NCBI RefSeq assembly: GCF_900113575.1
Contig: NZ_FOPV01000024.1
Span: 1 to 34,211 of the forward strand
Origin: Nitrosospira sp. Nsp14
GTDB lineage: Bacteria > Pseudomonadota > Gammaproteobacteria > Burkholderiales > Nitrosomonadaceae
Direction of reading: 5' to 3'
Length of the DNA stretch: 34,211 nt
Shown here: piece after piece, positions 23,925-32,029 of the stretch
Layout of the letters: each line of letters begins with the position of its first letter
How positions within the stretch are numbered: position 1 is the first letter of the stretch
Made by a program: the position numbers and the translations under genes
The notes under the pieces: model-generated
Databases searched by the model: none
The model's input: the letters and a program-made list of their open reading frames with translations, nothing else
What the model was told of the DNA's origin: nothing

Positions 23925-25202
23925 ATGAGCAAAGGATTACAGCAAGCAATAAGGGAACCGATCACCTCGGCCTGCGACTGGAACGGTATTTTTGATGTGG
24001 TCGTGATTGGCGGTGGCGCCGCAGGTATTGGCGTCACTGCAAGCCTTCTTCGCAGACGACCGTCACTAAGAATTGCCGTTGTGGAGCCGAATGACAAGCA
24101 TTACTATCAGGCGGCATGGACCCTGGTGGGCGGAGGCGCGTTTGACGTTACCAAAACTGTTCAACCAATGTCCCGAGTCATGCCGAGGGGTGCACAGTGG
24201 ATCCAGGGCGCAGCTGCTGAACTTGACCCGGAATCAAATATTGTCCGCTTGGCCGATGGCAGGTCTATCAGCTATACGCAGCTGATCGTGTGTCCTGGGC
24301 TTCGGTTGGCGTGGGAGAAGATCGAGGGCCTCGAAGAGACCCTTGGAAAAAACGGCGTGACATCCAATTACCGCTATGATTTAGCTCCCTATACGTGGTC
24401 TCTGGTGCGCAGCCTTAAAAGCGGAACCGCTCTTTTCACGCAGCCGCCGATGCCGATCAAATGTGCCGGAGCCCCACAGAAAGCAATGTATCTCTCCTGT
24501 GATCATTGGCTACGCCACAAGAGCCTGGCTAACATTGATGTCGAATTCAACAGCGCTGCGGCAGTGCTGTTCGGCGTTGCTGCATTCGTGCCACCACTGA
24601 TGGAGTATGTGAAGCGCTATAAAGCCGATCTTGTACTCAACTCCACCCTCGTAAAGGTGGACGGCGAGCACAAGATTGCTTATTTCGATATTAAGAACGG
24701 CGAGGGAAAAGTAGAACGCGTAGAAAAGCCATTTGACATGCTCCATGTCGCTCCACCGCAAGTCGCACCAGACTTCCTGCGACACAGCCTACTGGCGGAT
24801 TCCGCAGGATGGTGCGAAGTCAACCAGAAAACACTTCAACATCCGCGCTATCCCAACGTCTTTTCTCTGGGGGATGTGTGTTCCTCCCCCAATGCCAAAA
24901 CAGCCGCCGCTGTGCGAAAGCAGATAGTTGTGGTTGCCGAAAATCTGCTAGCCGCAAAAGAGGGAAGGGGACTTGCCCTCTGTTACGATGGCTATGGCTC
25001 CTGCCCATTGACAGTGGAAAAAGGCAAGGTCATTCTTGCCGAGTTCGGGTTCGGCGGTAAGTTGCTTCCGACCTTCCACCTCGACCCTACCGTTCCGCGC
25101 TTTCTCGCGTGGCTTTTAAAGGCCAGATTCCTGCCCTGGTTTTACTGGCATGGCTTCTTGAAAGGCCGCGAGTGGTTTGCAAGGCCGAGCGCATCAGCAT
25201 GA
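23925..25202 (+). CDS. sqr: Sulfide:quinone oxidoreductase (type II-like)
   Basis: This 425-residue FAD-dependent oxidoreductase would oxidise sulfide to a persulfide and pass electrons to quinone at the membrane. An FAD-binding Rossmann motif, VVVIGGGAAGIGVTASLL, lies at residues 25-42. Candidate catalytic cysteines are C180 (MPIKCAGAPQK) and C319 (LGDVCSSPNAKTAAAVRKQ); the latter motif is typical of the family's second FAD site. The C-terminal hydrophobic, Trp-rich segment (FLAWLLKARFLPWFYWHGFL) likely anchors it to the membrane. A strong ribosome site (AGGAGG) precedes the ATG. It lies 42 bases after the repressor gene. Confidence 0.9.
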   Translation: MSKGLQQAIREPITSACDWNGIFDVVVIGGGAAGIGVTASLLRRRPSLRIAVVEPNDKHYYQAAWTLVGGGAFDVTKTVQPMSRVMPRGAQWIQGAAAELDPESNIVRLADGRSISYTQLIVCPGLRLAWEKIEGLEETLGKNGVTSNYRYDLAPYTWSLVRSLKSGTALFTQPPMPIKCAGAPQKAMYLSCDHWLRHKSLANIDVEFNSAAAVLFGVAAFVPPLMEYVKRYKADLVLNSTLVKVDGEHKIAYFDIKNGEGKVERVEKPFDMLHVAPPQVAPDFLRHSLLADSAGWCEVNQKTLQHPRYPNVFSLGDVCSSPNAKTAAAVRKQIVVVAENLLAAKEGRGLALCYDGYGSCPLTVEKGKVILAEFGFGGKLLPTFHLDPTVPRFLAWLLKARFLPWFYWHGFLKGREWFARPSASA

Positions 25203-25209
25203 CAGGATT

Positions 25210-26031
25210 ATGCTAACGATCGAGATAGCCAGCGCGCTCCTGGGTGCGCTGGCGGGCCTGATACTTGGGCTCACCGGAGCAGGCGGAGCCATCATCGCGG
25301 TGCCTCTGCTCATTTTTGGTTTGCATCTCACCGTGGTCGAAGCCGCTCCGATCGCCCTGTTTGCAGTAGGCGCTTCAGCCGCTATTGGGGCAATGATTGC
25401 CTGGAAAAAACGTAAACTGAGATATCGCGCTGCGGTTCTTATTGCGTTGGCAGGCGCGTTAGCATCGCCAATAGGAATATTTATTGCGCGGAAAATACCG
25501 GATGCTCCCTTGCTTCTGCTGTTCGCCGTAGTGCTGTTTTATGTCGCGTTTCAAATGTTTCGAGAGAGTATGAGAAGTTCGGCGGAGACGATGGAAGAGC
25601 ATGCCTCGGCCCCCTGCCAGCTTGATGAGCTTGGTGGTCGGCTGATCTGGACCAACCCTTGCGCAAGGGCTCTGGCGCTGTCTGGCGTCGTTACTGGCTT
25701 TTTATCTGGATTGCTGGGGGTGGGGGGTGGATTTGTTATTGTTCCCGCACTCCGAAAAGCGAGCAATCTTTCTATGCAGCATATTGTTCCTACTTCGCTT
25801 GCCGTGATCGCGCTCGTTTCGGTCGCGGGCGTCGCATCCAGCGCCGCAGTCGGCGGACTCAACTGGCCAATCGCTGTGCCGTTTGTGATCGGGGCGGTCG
25901 CCGGCATGCTGCTCACGGGGGCATTCGCGCAACGTTTTTCGGGGCCGAGACTGCAGCAGGCTTTTGCCGTTTTGGCGGCGATTGTGGCAGCGAGTATGGT
26001 TGCCAAGGGAATCCTGGCTCTGGCAAGCTGA
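25210..26031 (+). CDS. TauE/SafE family sulfite/organosulfonate exporter
   Basis: This 273-residue polytopic membrane protein has the internal two-fold repeat of TauE/SafE: LGALAGLILGLTGAGGAIIAVPLL (first half) and GVVTGFLSGLLGVGGGFVIVPAL (second half), each with the GxGGG-type signature. Members export sulfite, sulfoacetate or related anions. The ATG at 25210 is preferred over an upstream in-frame start at 25177 that would overlap sqr. It follows sqr by 7 bases, so sulfite made by the persulfide dioxygenase could be expelled by this exporter. Substrate is inferred from context. Confidence 0.88.
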   Translation: MLTIEIASALLGALAGLILGLTGAGGAIIAVPLLIFGLHLTVVEAAPIALFAVGASAAIGAMIAWKKRKLRYRAAVLIALAGALASPIGIFIARKIPDAPLLLLFAVVLFYVAFQMFRESMRSSAETMEEHASAPCQLDELGGRLIWTNPCARALALSGVVTGFLSGLLGVGGGFVIVPALRKASNLSMQHIVPTSLAVIALVSVAGVASSAAVGGLNWPIAVPFVIGAVAGMLLTGAFAQRFSGPRLQQAFAVLAAIVAASMVAKGILALAS

Positions 26032-26152
26032 AAAGACTGATCGGCTTGATCGGTTTATCCACTTCTGCGCTAGTGCGCTACATCCTTATAAGGCCAACTT
26101 TAAATTCAACCTCTCCTACAAGGTTACAAAAAATTCATGTGAGGAGCACGAG

Positions 26153-26239
26153 ATGCTTTCCTCATGCCTAGCTAAATTTCTGTCCGCCTTTCTGCTAATC
26201 GATCTTGCGTGCTTCTCTACGGAAAGAAGGAACAACTAA
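26153..26239 (+). CDS. 28-residue ORF with a strong ribosome site; possibly a signal-peptide remnant
   Basis: GAGGAG lies about 6 bases before the ATG. The peptide begins MLSSCLAKFLSAFLLIDLAC, a typical secretion signal or lipobox-like start, and stops after TERRNN. Such a start without a mature domain suggests either a decayed exported-protein gene or a small membrane peptide. The multicopper oxidase gene converges on it, ending 24 bases away. Confidence 0.35.
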   Translation: MLSSCLAKFLSAFLLIDLACFSTERRNN

Positions 26240-26262
26240 CAATCAAGAGAAAGCTCGCATAC

Positions 26263-27954
26263 TCAACTCACGTGGAAATTTCGCATCATACCCAGGTCTT
26301 CATGCTCGAGATTGTGACAATGGTAGAGGAACAGTCCGGTGTAATCTTCAAATGGTTTGATGATATCGATCTCCTCGCCGGGCATAACTAACACCGTATC
26401 TTTCCATCCGCTGTTAATGAACCCCTCCCGAACTGTCGCATAGCTGCCGGTGTCCCCATCGGTCATGGTTCGAGACACGACGCGAAACTGCTGACCATGT
26501 AGATGGATAGGATGTGGCATGGCCATCATTCCCATGCCGCCCATCCTGCCTCCCCTCATTCCACCCATGCCTCCACCCATCCCGCTTCCTTTCATTCCCC
26601 CCATTCCACCCATGCCTCCCCCCATTCCGCCAGGTTCGTTGGTTATGCGGATTTTCTGGATAGTGTTGACTGGAATCCTTTCGATATCCATTGTTTCAAA
26701 CATTTCAAAAGATCTATCATTTAATTGGGCCGACATATGCCCCATGGTGGCAGCAATCGGAACGGGGCGATCCGGATTCGATACATCACGGTCAGTCAAC
26801 TTGCGCATTTTGACAAGACTCTTCGGGAGCTTGGGCGATTCGCTGACCTTCTTGCTGATATGGAACTTCGCTACCGAAATCGATTCACCGAGGGCCGGTC
26901 CCCTCATCCTCATGCCCCTACCCATCCCGCCTCCCATACCTCCCATGCCCATCCTGCCTCCCATCCCCATTCCGCCCATTTGTGGCAGCTCATACTCGAG
27001 GCTGCGTAGCATCAGATCGGTTCCTGGCTTCCGGCCACTGAAATCGACCCATAATTCCACGCGCTCCGCGGGCGCAAGCATGATGTAAGGGCGGGTCTCG
27101 GGTGCCTCGAGCAACCCTCCATCAGTGCCGATAGCGGTTAATGGCGTGCCGTCTTCCCAGCCGAGTTTATAAATCCTCGAATTTGATCCATTGAATACGC
27201 GCACGCGATACGCTCTGGTTTTCACGGGAATGACGTGGTCAGCCTGGCCGTTGACCAGAATCGTATCCCCGAGGAAACCCGTCATCCTTTCATGCATGCC
27301 AAATATATATTGCAGTTGATTGCCGGCAGTGAAGCGGCGATCCTGAATGATGAGCGGTATATCGTATTCGCCGTCGGGCAAGCCCAGCTTCTGTTCCGCT
27401 TCGTCCGTTACCGTAATTAATCCGGCTTGACCTCGATAGACCTGCGGGCCTGTCATATCGTGGGGATGGGCATGATACCAATTTGTCCCCGCAGGATTCT
27501 TCACCTCAAATTCGTATACATATCTTTCGCCTGGGTCTATCACGGACATTGGATGTCCGTCCATTTTCTGGGGCACGTGCATGCCGTGCCAGTGCATAAT
27601 CGATGGTTCGGGGAGCTTGTTGTAATAAAAAATCCGGACTTTCTGGCCGTGCGCAAGACGCATAATAGGTCCAAGATAGCCTGGCATCGTTTTTAATGCA
27701 GAATGAGGACCCCGTAGCACCTTGCCGTCGTATTTGAAAACGCTGGTATGGGCGCCGCGCAAAATTGGCACTTCGGCTACTCGCGCAACAAATTCTATTT
27801 CCACGTCCGGTTTGAATGCGGGATCGGGCTCGGTATTTAGAATGTATCTGTCTTCAGAGCGCGCGAAAGACGGTAATGCTGCGGCCGCTGCGGCAACTGT
27901 TCCGGCTAATGCATATTGCAGGAATTGACGTCGCCGGTAATCAAGGTCGGTCAT
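26263..27954 (-). CDS. Tat-exported multicopper oxidase with two Met/Gly-rich inserts
   Basis: This 563-residue three-cupredoxin-domain oxidase has a Tat-like signal (RRRQFLQYALAG...). The copper-binding blocks are complete: HWHGMH and WYHAHPH (trinuclear site), HPIHLHGQ, and HCHNLEHEDLGMM (type 1 copper with an axial Met). Two low-complexity Met/Gly inserts are present. One lies after ELPQ (plus-strand about 26900-26990) and a longer one lies directly before HPIHLHG (about 26520-26640). Met-rich inserts in CueO-like oxidases bind Cu(I). The likely role is periplasmic copper(I) oxidation or detoxification, but other substrates are possible. No copper regulator is adjacent. Confidence 0.92.
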   Translation of the reverse strand: MTDLDYRRRQFLQYALAGTVAAAAAALPSFARSEDRYILNTEPDPAFKPDVEIEFVARVAEVPILRGAHTSVFKYDGKVLRGPHSALKTMPGYLGPIMRLAHGQKVRIFYYNKLPEPSIMHWHGMHVPQKMDGHPMSVIDPGERYVYEFEVKNPAGTNWYHAHPHDMTGPQVYRGQAGLITVTDEAEQKLGLPDGEYDIPLIIQDRRFTAGNQLQYIFGMHERMTGFLGDTILVNGQADHVIPVKTRAYRVRVFNGSNSRIYKLGWEDGTPLTAIGTDGGLLEAPETRPYIMLAPAERVELWVDFSGRKPGTDLMLRSLEYELPQMGGMGMGGRMGMGGMGGGMGRGMRMRGPALGESISVAKFHISKKVSESPKLPKSLVKMRKLTDRDVSNPDRPVPIAATMGHMSAQLNDRSFEMFETMDIERIPVNTIQKIRITNEPGGMGGGMGGMGGMKGSGMGGGMGGMRGGRMGGMGMMAMPHPIHLHGQQFRVVSRTMTDGDTGSYATVREGFINSGWKDTVLVMPGEEIDIIKPFEDYTGLFLYHCHNLEHEDLGMMRNFHVS

Positions 27955-28077
27955 CGTTTTCCTCTTGTCATCATTCTTGTATCAGACACTATGAAGCTCA
28001 GGGCCTACGATTATTCCCCCTCGTGACCGGGTGGAGGTTGGGTTTGCCTCTAATGCCATAATTTCCTCGGAATGGCA

Positions 28078-28428
28078 CTAGTACTGCCATCTGAACTGCA
28101 TCTCGTCTTTCACGTCTTTTACCCCCTCCACCCCGCGCGCGACTTCGACGGCTTTTTCCATGACGAGTATAGAACTTACTGCGCCCGTCAATCTGACCGT
28201 GCCTTGGTGCGTTTCGACGCCAATCCCTTCGTTCTTCAGCGACGGTTCTTTGTAAATGGCCACTTTCACCCTTGCTGTGATCGCGCTATCAACGTTTTCG
28301 TCCGTATTGGCCGCGTTCGTTTCCCCGATGGGTTCGCCCGTACCTATTTCCTGCCCAGCTATCGTTGAGCAACCGGGAAGTCCAATCATTAGAATGGCAA
28401 AGAAGAATACGACCAAGCGGTTGAACAT
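28078..28428 (-). CDS. BON-domain lipoprotein
   Basis: The chosen ATG at 28428 gives MFNRLVVFFFAILMIGLPGC, a lipoprotein signal with the lipobox LPGC. An upstream GTG at 28452 would add eight residues. The mature part has one BON domain (DSAITARVKVAIYKEPSLKNEGIGVETHQGTVRLTG, then VEGVKDVKDEM), as in OsmY-like proteins that bind membranes or peptidoglycan under stress. The 116-residue product is anchored in the outer membrane or periplasm. It lies upstream of, and in the same direction as, the multicopper oxidase, 123 bases away. Confidence 0.85.
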   Translation of the reverse strand: MFNRLVVFFFAILMIGLPGCSTIAGQEIGTGEPIGETNAANTDENVDSAITARVKVAIYKEPSLKNEGIGVETHQGTVRLTGAVSSILVMEKAVEVARGVEGVKDVKDEMQFRWQY

Positions 28429-28533
28429 GTTGAGTAAGGCAAGCGGAGGCACACTTATAATATAGGCCAGATATCACCTTATTGCATTTTCCATACTTCT
28501 TTTAAGTCAGAAGCCCCGGCACATTTGGGGGCC

Positions 28534-28740
28534 CGCTGTTATGTGAAGCCGGACCTCCGCTCTGTCTCGCAGGGGTATGCCGCCCTGGCGGCGGCATACC
28601 CGTCCGTGAGCGGTAACAACGGGCTGCTGCCCCTCTTCAAGTAAGGGGGTAAGAGGCCCCAGCTGCCTTGTCCCCGAACTTGGGGCCATTTTGCACGCCG
28701 GTGGCATAGCACGCGAAACAGACCTCTCCTCCCTGAACAC
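28534..28740 (-). pseudogene. Class I cytochrome c (c5-like), decayed
   Basis: The minus strand reads GGEVCFACYATGVQNGPKFGDKAAG, matching the c5-type core CxACHATGVxNAPKxGDKAAW except that the heme-ligand His codon CAT is now TAT (Tyr) at 28706-28708. In another frame, about 100 bases on, come RRQGGIPLRDRAEVRLHITA. These correspond to the c5 C-terminal PPKGGxPxLSDAEVRxAVxYM, so at least one frameshift lies between them. Loss of the axial ligand and the frame breaks mean it cannot make a normal cytochrome. The upstream part (to 28918) is not recognised. Confidence 0.7.
28573..28601. repeat. Perfect 12-bp inverted repeat with 5-base loop
   Basis: The arms GGGTATGCCGCC (28573-28584) and GGCGGCATACCC (28590-28601) pair perfectly around CTGGC. 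There is no following T-run, so a classical terminator is unlikely in either direction. It lies inside the cytochrome c pseudogene, over the codons for the Pro-Pro-x-Gly-Gly segment. Confidence 0.75.
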
Positions 28741-28918
28741 CTGCTCTCGCGATTTGAGGCTCTGCGCTGAAATTGTGGTGGAAATACAAGTGGTCAACCT
28801 GAAAGTTAGCCGCTTTGCATTCAGAGCGACTAAGCCCTGAAAGCCTTTGGTTTTTAATGCTGGCCGTCGCCGTGGCGCCTGCCCTCGCCCCAACGTATGA
28901 TCTGGGAAGCGCATCCAC

Positions 28919-30058
28919 CTACACAAGCCACTCCGGACGCAAGATGAGAACCATGCCAAGTATCAGCATTACGGTGCCACTTAGAAGTTTTAGCCAGCGA
29001 CCTGCGCGCTCCGTAAGCTTGCGGCTGCTCAATGCGATTACCGCGGCTGCAACCATCAGGCTGTCATCGGCTACGTAGCCCAGGATGTAAAGACCCAGGT
29101 AAGCATAATGCGCTGATGGGCTCAGGTCTTGCTGCGTAAGCACGGCGGTGTACATCGCCGGGAACCCCACAGTGCATAATAGTTCAATGAAATTCACCAT
29201 GACAGCGAGGATGGCGACTGCTGTAAGCGATGGCATTAGCCTATCGGCGGCGAGCACTGCTCGCATTCGCACATATAAACCCGGTTTGGCAGAAGCGGGA
29301 ATGGAAAACGAGAACCCATGCTCCCATGTGAAAAAATCCTTGATATTAACCCCTCCGATGGCCAGCGCCATACCCCCCAGCACCCAGCGCAAAGTGGTCG
29401 AAATGCCAATTGCCAGAAAGACATTGAGCCAGGCGGCCATGAAGGCATAATAAACCGCTCCGCTGACCAGGACGAAGGTCCCTGCGATTAAAGCCATCCG
29501 TTTGCGGTCATGAAGATGAACAAGCAGCGAAAGGAGAAACAGCAACACCCACATTGCGCAGGGATTGAAGCCGTCCAGTAGACCTATTACCAGCGTGAAC
29601 AGCGGAAGGCCTAGTTGAGATGCGCTAAGCGTACCAAACAGTTCAGTCTTGACCTTGCCCGGACTAGACGAAGTTTGCTCGACCAAGGCTTCAAGCAACG
29701 GTCCTGTATGCCGTGCGTCGTCGAAGCCCACAAGCACTTTGCCGTTAAAGACGAAGGTCGGTACGCCCGGTGGCCATATCTGTGCATTTTGAAAATTCCG
29801 GATCAGATCGTCGCGGGCCATTGGATCATGATCTACTGAACGATAGATAATTCGCAGCCATGGTCGATTCCTGCGAAAATCAGAGAGAAACTCCTTGGCC
29901 TCGGCACAATGGGGACACCCATCTCTAACGAAGACCTCGAGAGTACTCTGTTGAGCGCTGGACTGGGCCTCATCGGTTGCAGCAGTCGTCAGGGGGGTCA
30001 ACAACAGCAACGGCACTGTTAATGCCAGCAATCTCGGGATAAGCGTAAGAAACTGCAT
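28919..30058 (-). CDS. Exported glutaredoxin-like domain fused to a DsbD-like membrane domain
   Basis: The 379-residue protein has a signal peptide (1-27). A thioredoxin-fold/glutaredoxin domain with the redox motif C48-P-H-C51 (FVRDGCPHCAEAK) and cis-Pro GVPTF extends to about residue 130. A multi-span membrane domain (about 150-379) contains GLLDGFNPCAMWVLLFLLSLL and GFPAMYTAVL, the DsbD/CcdA-type conserved cysteines. It probably moves reducing equivalents across the inner membrane to periplasmic thiols. The substrate is unknown; a link to cytochrome or copper-protein assembly is plausible from context only. It is divergent from the CDF transporter gene. Confidence 0.85.
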   Translation of the reverse strand: MQFLTLIPRLLALTVPLLLLTPLTTAATDEAQSSAQQSTLEVFVRDGCPHCAEAKEFLSDFRRNRPWLRIIYRSVDHDPMARDDLIRNFQNAQIWPPGVPTFVFNGKVLVGFDDARHTGPLLEALVEQTSSSPGKVKTELFGTLSASQLGLPLFTLVIGLLDGFNPCAMWVLLFLLSLLVHLHDRKRMALIAGTFVLVSGAVYYAFMAAWLNVFLAIGISTTLRWVLGGMALAIGGVNIKDFFTWEHGFSFSIPASAKPGLYVRMRAVLAADRLMPSLTAVAILAVMVNFIELLCTVGFPAMYTAVLTQQDLSPSAHYAYLGLYILGYVADDSLMVAAAVIALSSRKLTERAGRWLKLLSGTVMLILGMVLILRPEWLV

Positions 30059-30140
30059 TCTATTGAAGCCCAGTGAGCTCGCCTTGTGGTATCAAAAGAC
30101 TTTGGTGATCATAGACGCAATAGAGTTCGCTTAGCACCCT

Positions 30141-31034
30141 ATGTTGCCTAACTCCCTTCAACGTTTTGCGTGGTTATCTATCTTCACCGCGCTGGCCACG
30201 ATTCTTCTAAAGAGCCTGGCTTGGTGGCTGACCGGCTCGGTCGGCCTTCTTTCCGATGCCCTCGAGTCTGGTGTCAATCTTGCCGGCGCCTTGATGGCGC
30301 TGGCCATGCTCACGCTCGCGGCAATGCCCGCAGACGACAATCATCCCTATGGCCATGGCAAGGCTGAGTATTTTTCCAGCGCCTTTGAAGGCTTGCTGAT
30401 TGTATTGGCCGCGATCAGCATCAGTTACGCGGCCGTCGTTCGTCTGCTGAATCCGCAAGCACTGGAAGATGTCGGAATTGGCCTGCTCGTGTCAGTAGCC
30501 GCCTCTGCCCTCAACCTGGCAACAGCCCGGACACTGTCGAGCGTGGGACGTCTCCATCATTCGATTAGTCTTGAGGCGGACGCCCAACACTTATTCACGG
30601 ATGTGTGGACATCGGCGGGCGTCATTCTCGGGGTTGGATTGGTCTGGGTGACGGGGTGGTTATGGCTCGATCCCGTTATTGCGATATTGGTTGCTGCGAA
30701 AATTTTGCACACAGGCTGGCAATTGTTGCGTCGCTCCGCAGACGGTCTGATGGATGTCTCTCTGCCCACGGAAAGCTTAAACGTTATCGAAGAACTGATG
30801 AACTCTTATCGTCAAGAGGGTATAGATTTTGAGGCACTTCGTACACGTCAAGCCGGGGCGTATGCCTTTGCGAGTCTTCATGTGCTGGTGCCAGGCGACT
30901 GGACGGTACAGAAGGGGCATGACTACGCGGAGCGTATCGAGGCTGACTTGAAAGCGGCAGTGCCTCACTTACATGTCATAACGCACCTTGAGCCCAAGAA
31001 CTATCCTGCCAATGATGGACGCACCGGTGGATAG
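30141..31034 (+). CDS. Cation diffusion facilitator (CDF) family transporter
   Basis: The 297-residue protein has six membrane segments and a cytoplasmic C-terminal domain (about 210-290). The family signature is seen in TGSVGLLSDALESGVNLAGAL (TM2), DNHPYGHGKAEYFS and EADAQHLFTDVWTS (TM5). In TM2 the usual D-x2-H-x3-D metal set reads D39-x2-E42-x3-N46, so the metal may differ from zinc; TM5 keeps H-x3-D. CDF proteins export divalent metals in exchange for protons. It is divergently transcribed from the glutaredoxin/DsbD-like gene across an 82-base gap that should hold both promoters. Confidence 0.9.
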   Translation: MLPNSLQRFAWLSIFTALATILLKSLAWWLTGSVGLLSDALESGVNLAGALMALAMLTLAAMPADDNHPYGHGKAEYFSSAFEGLLIVLAAISISYAAVVRLLNPQALEDVGIGLLVSVAASALNLATARTLSSVGRLHHSISLEADAQHLFTDVWTSAGVILGVGLVWVTGWLWLDPVIAILVAAKILHTGWQLLRRSADGLMDVSLPTESLNVIEELMNSYRQEGIDFEALRTRQAGAYAFASLHVLVPGDWTVQKGHDYAERIEADLKAAVPHLHVITHLEPKNYPANDGRTGG

Positions 31035-31140
31035 GACGTGAAAATGGGGCATCATGAGTGCTGGGGGAAAGCCCTCAGCCTTTAAGGCAGGTCAAAGCTG
31101 CGAGGTGAAGGTGGATTGGATGCGCTGATGATAGGTGTCT

Positions 31141-31296
31141 CTAGTCCAGTAGCCCAAACTTACGCATAAGGTATTTCTCACATTCGAGTATCACCATCGC
31201 GATAATACCTACAGCAATTATCAGCGTACCGTCGGCTATACCCAGAGGTTTTGTTGCAAAAAGATGCTGCATGATCGGCAAATAGGAACGGACCCG
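31141..31296 (-). pseudogene. C-terminal remnant of a cation-transporting P-type ATPase
   Basis: The minus strand reads SYLPIMQHLFATKPLGIADG followed by LIIAVGIIAMVILECEKYLM and a short tail ending in FGLLD-stop at 31141. This is the last membrane span and tail of P-type ATPases of the Ca2+/PMA-like group. Upstream, a stop at about 31297-31299 closes the frame and no further ATPase sequence is recognised. About 50 of a normal ~900 residues remain. It marks a deletion that removed the rest of the gene. Confidence 0.7.
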
Positions 31297-31465
31297 TTAG
31301 GCTGACCATAAAATGGGTTTTCGGAGTTCTATGCCACTTTCAAAGCATGAGTCCCACTCGCTTTCAGTACAGAATGACAGCGCCTGAAGCAAGAGTCTGT
31401 GATAAAACTCACAACCCCTATTTGATTTAAACAATACCTCCTTCAGTTGCGATGTAACCGCGCAG

Positions 31466-31903
31466 TTACTCTGCCTCCAGCGACAGCAATACGGCGGTCT
31501 GGATGCAAATCAAGTTAGGGATTTCTTCGCGTACCGTGACCATGGCTTCAGGGAAGTTTTTTGATAGCGCCATTAATGTCCTTGGCAATATGAAAGGCGC
31601 GAGGGTTGGCAAAATGCCTATATTGACGGAACCGCCGCTACTGCTGTCGAAATCGCTGACCCGGCGTTTTGCATCCTCGACGTTCTTTAAAATGTTGCAT
31701 GCCTACTCGTAAAATATATGGCCGGGATCGGTAAGAATCAGTTTGCCTTTCACTCGGCTGAACAATTTCCTTCCAATGCTCTCTTCCAGTTTTGCTAACT
31801 GCTGGCTGATTGAAGGTTGTGAAATAAAGCATTGCTCCGCGGCTTTGGTTATGCTGCAGGTTTTCACCACGGCGACGAAATACTTGAGTTGATGGAGTTG
31901 CAT
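31466..31903 (-). pseudogene. LysR-type regulator with in-frame amber codon and C-terminal truncation
   Basis: The first 66 codons give a LysR winged-helix domain (MQLHQLKYFVAVV..., SITKAAEQCFISQPSISQQLAKLEESIG, LFSR). A TAG at 31703-31705 then interrupts the frame. Beyond it the same frame continues with clear LysR linker and effector-domain sequence (ACNILKNVEDAKRRV, GGSVNIGILPTLAPFILP, FPEAMVTVREEIPNL) to a TAA at 31466. The full-length family has ~300 residues, so the effector domain is also cut short after ~145 codons. The style resembles OxyR-type members. The stand-alone DNA-binding domain could still be made. Confidence 0.85.
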
Positions 31904-32029
31904 GAGCGCGCTGCTTTAGTTTGTGGATTTGGCTGAAGGTCTATTCCTGGTTTCTTATTTTTTCATCCGTAACTTGGAAAACTCCAGGATCGGACAATAC
32001 TGGCCGCATTTTCCATAAGCAGAGGAATA

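Noticed and set aside
28507-28959. 150-codon minus-strand open frame
   Set aside because: It does not follow the cytochrome c similarity, which is split over two other readings, and has no ribosome site or family match.
20738-31903. TAG recoded as an amino acid, because two genes have in-frame TAG codons
   Set aside because: Intact genes here (the His-tailed protein ending at 17101 and crcB) use TAG as their stop, and both interrupted genes carry other lesions.
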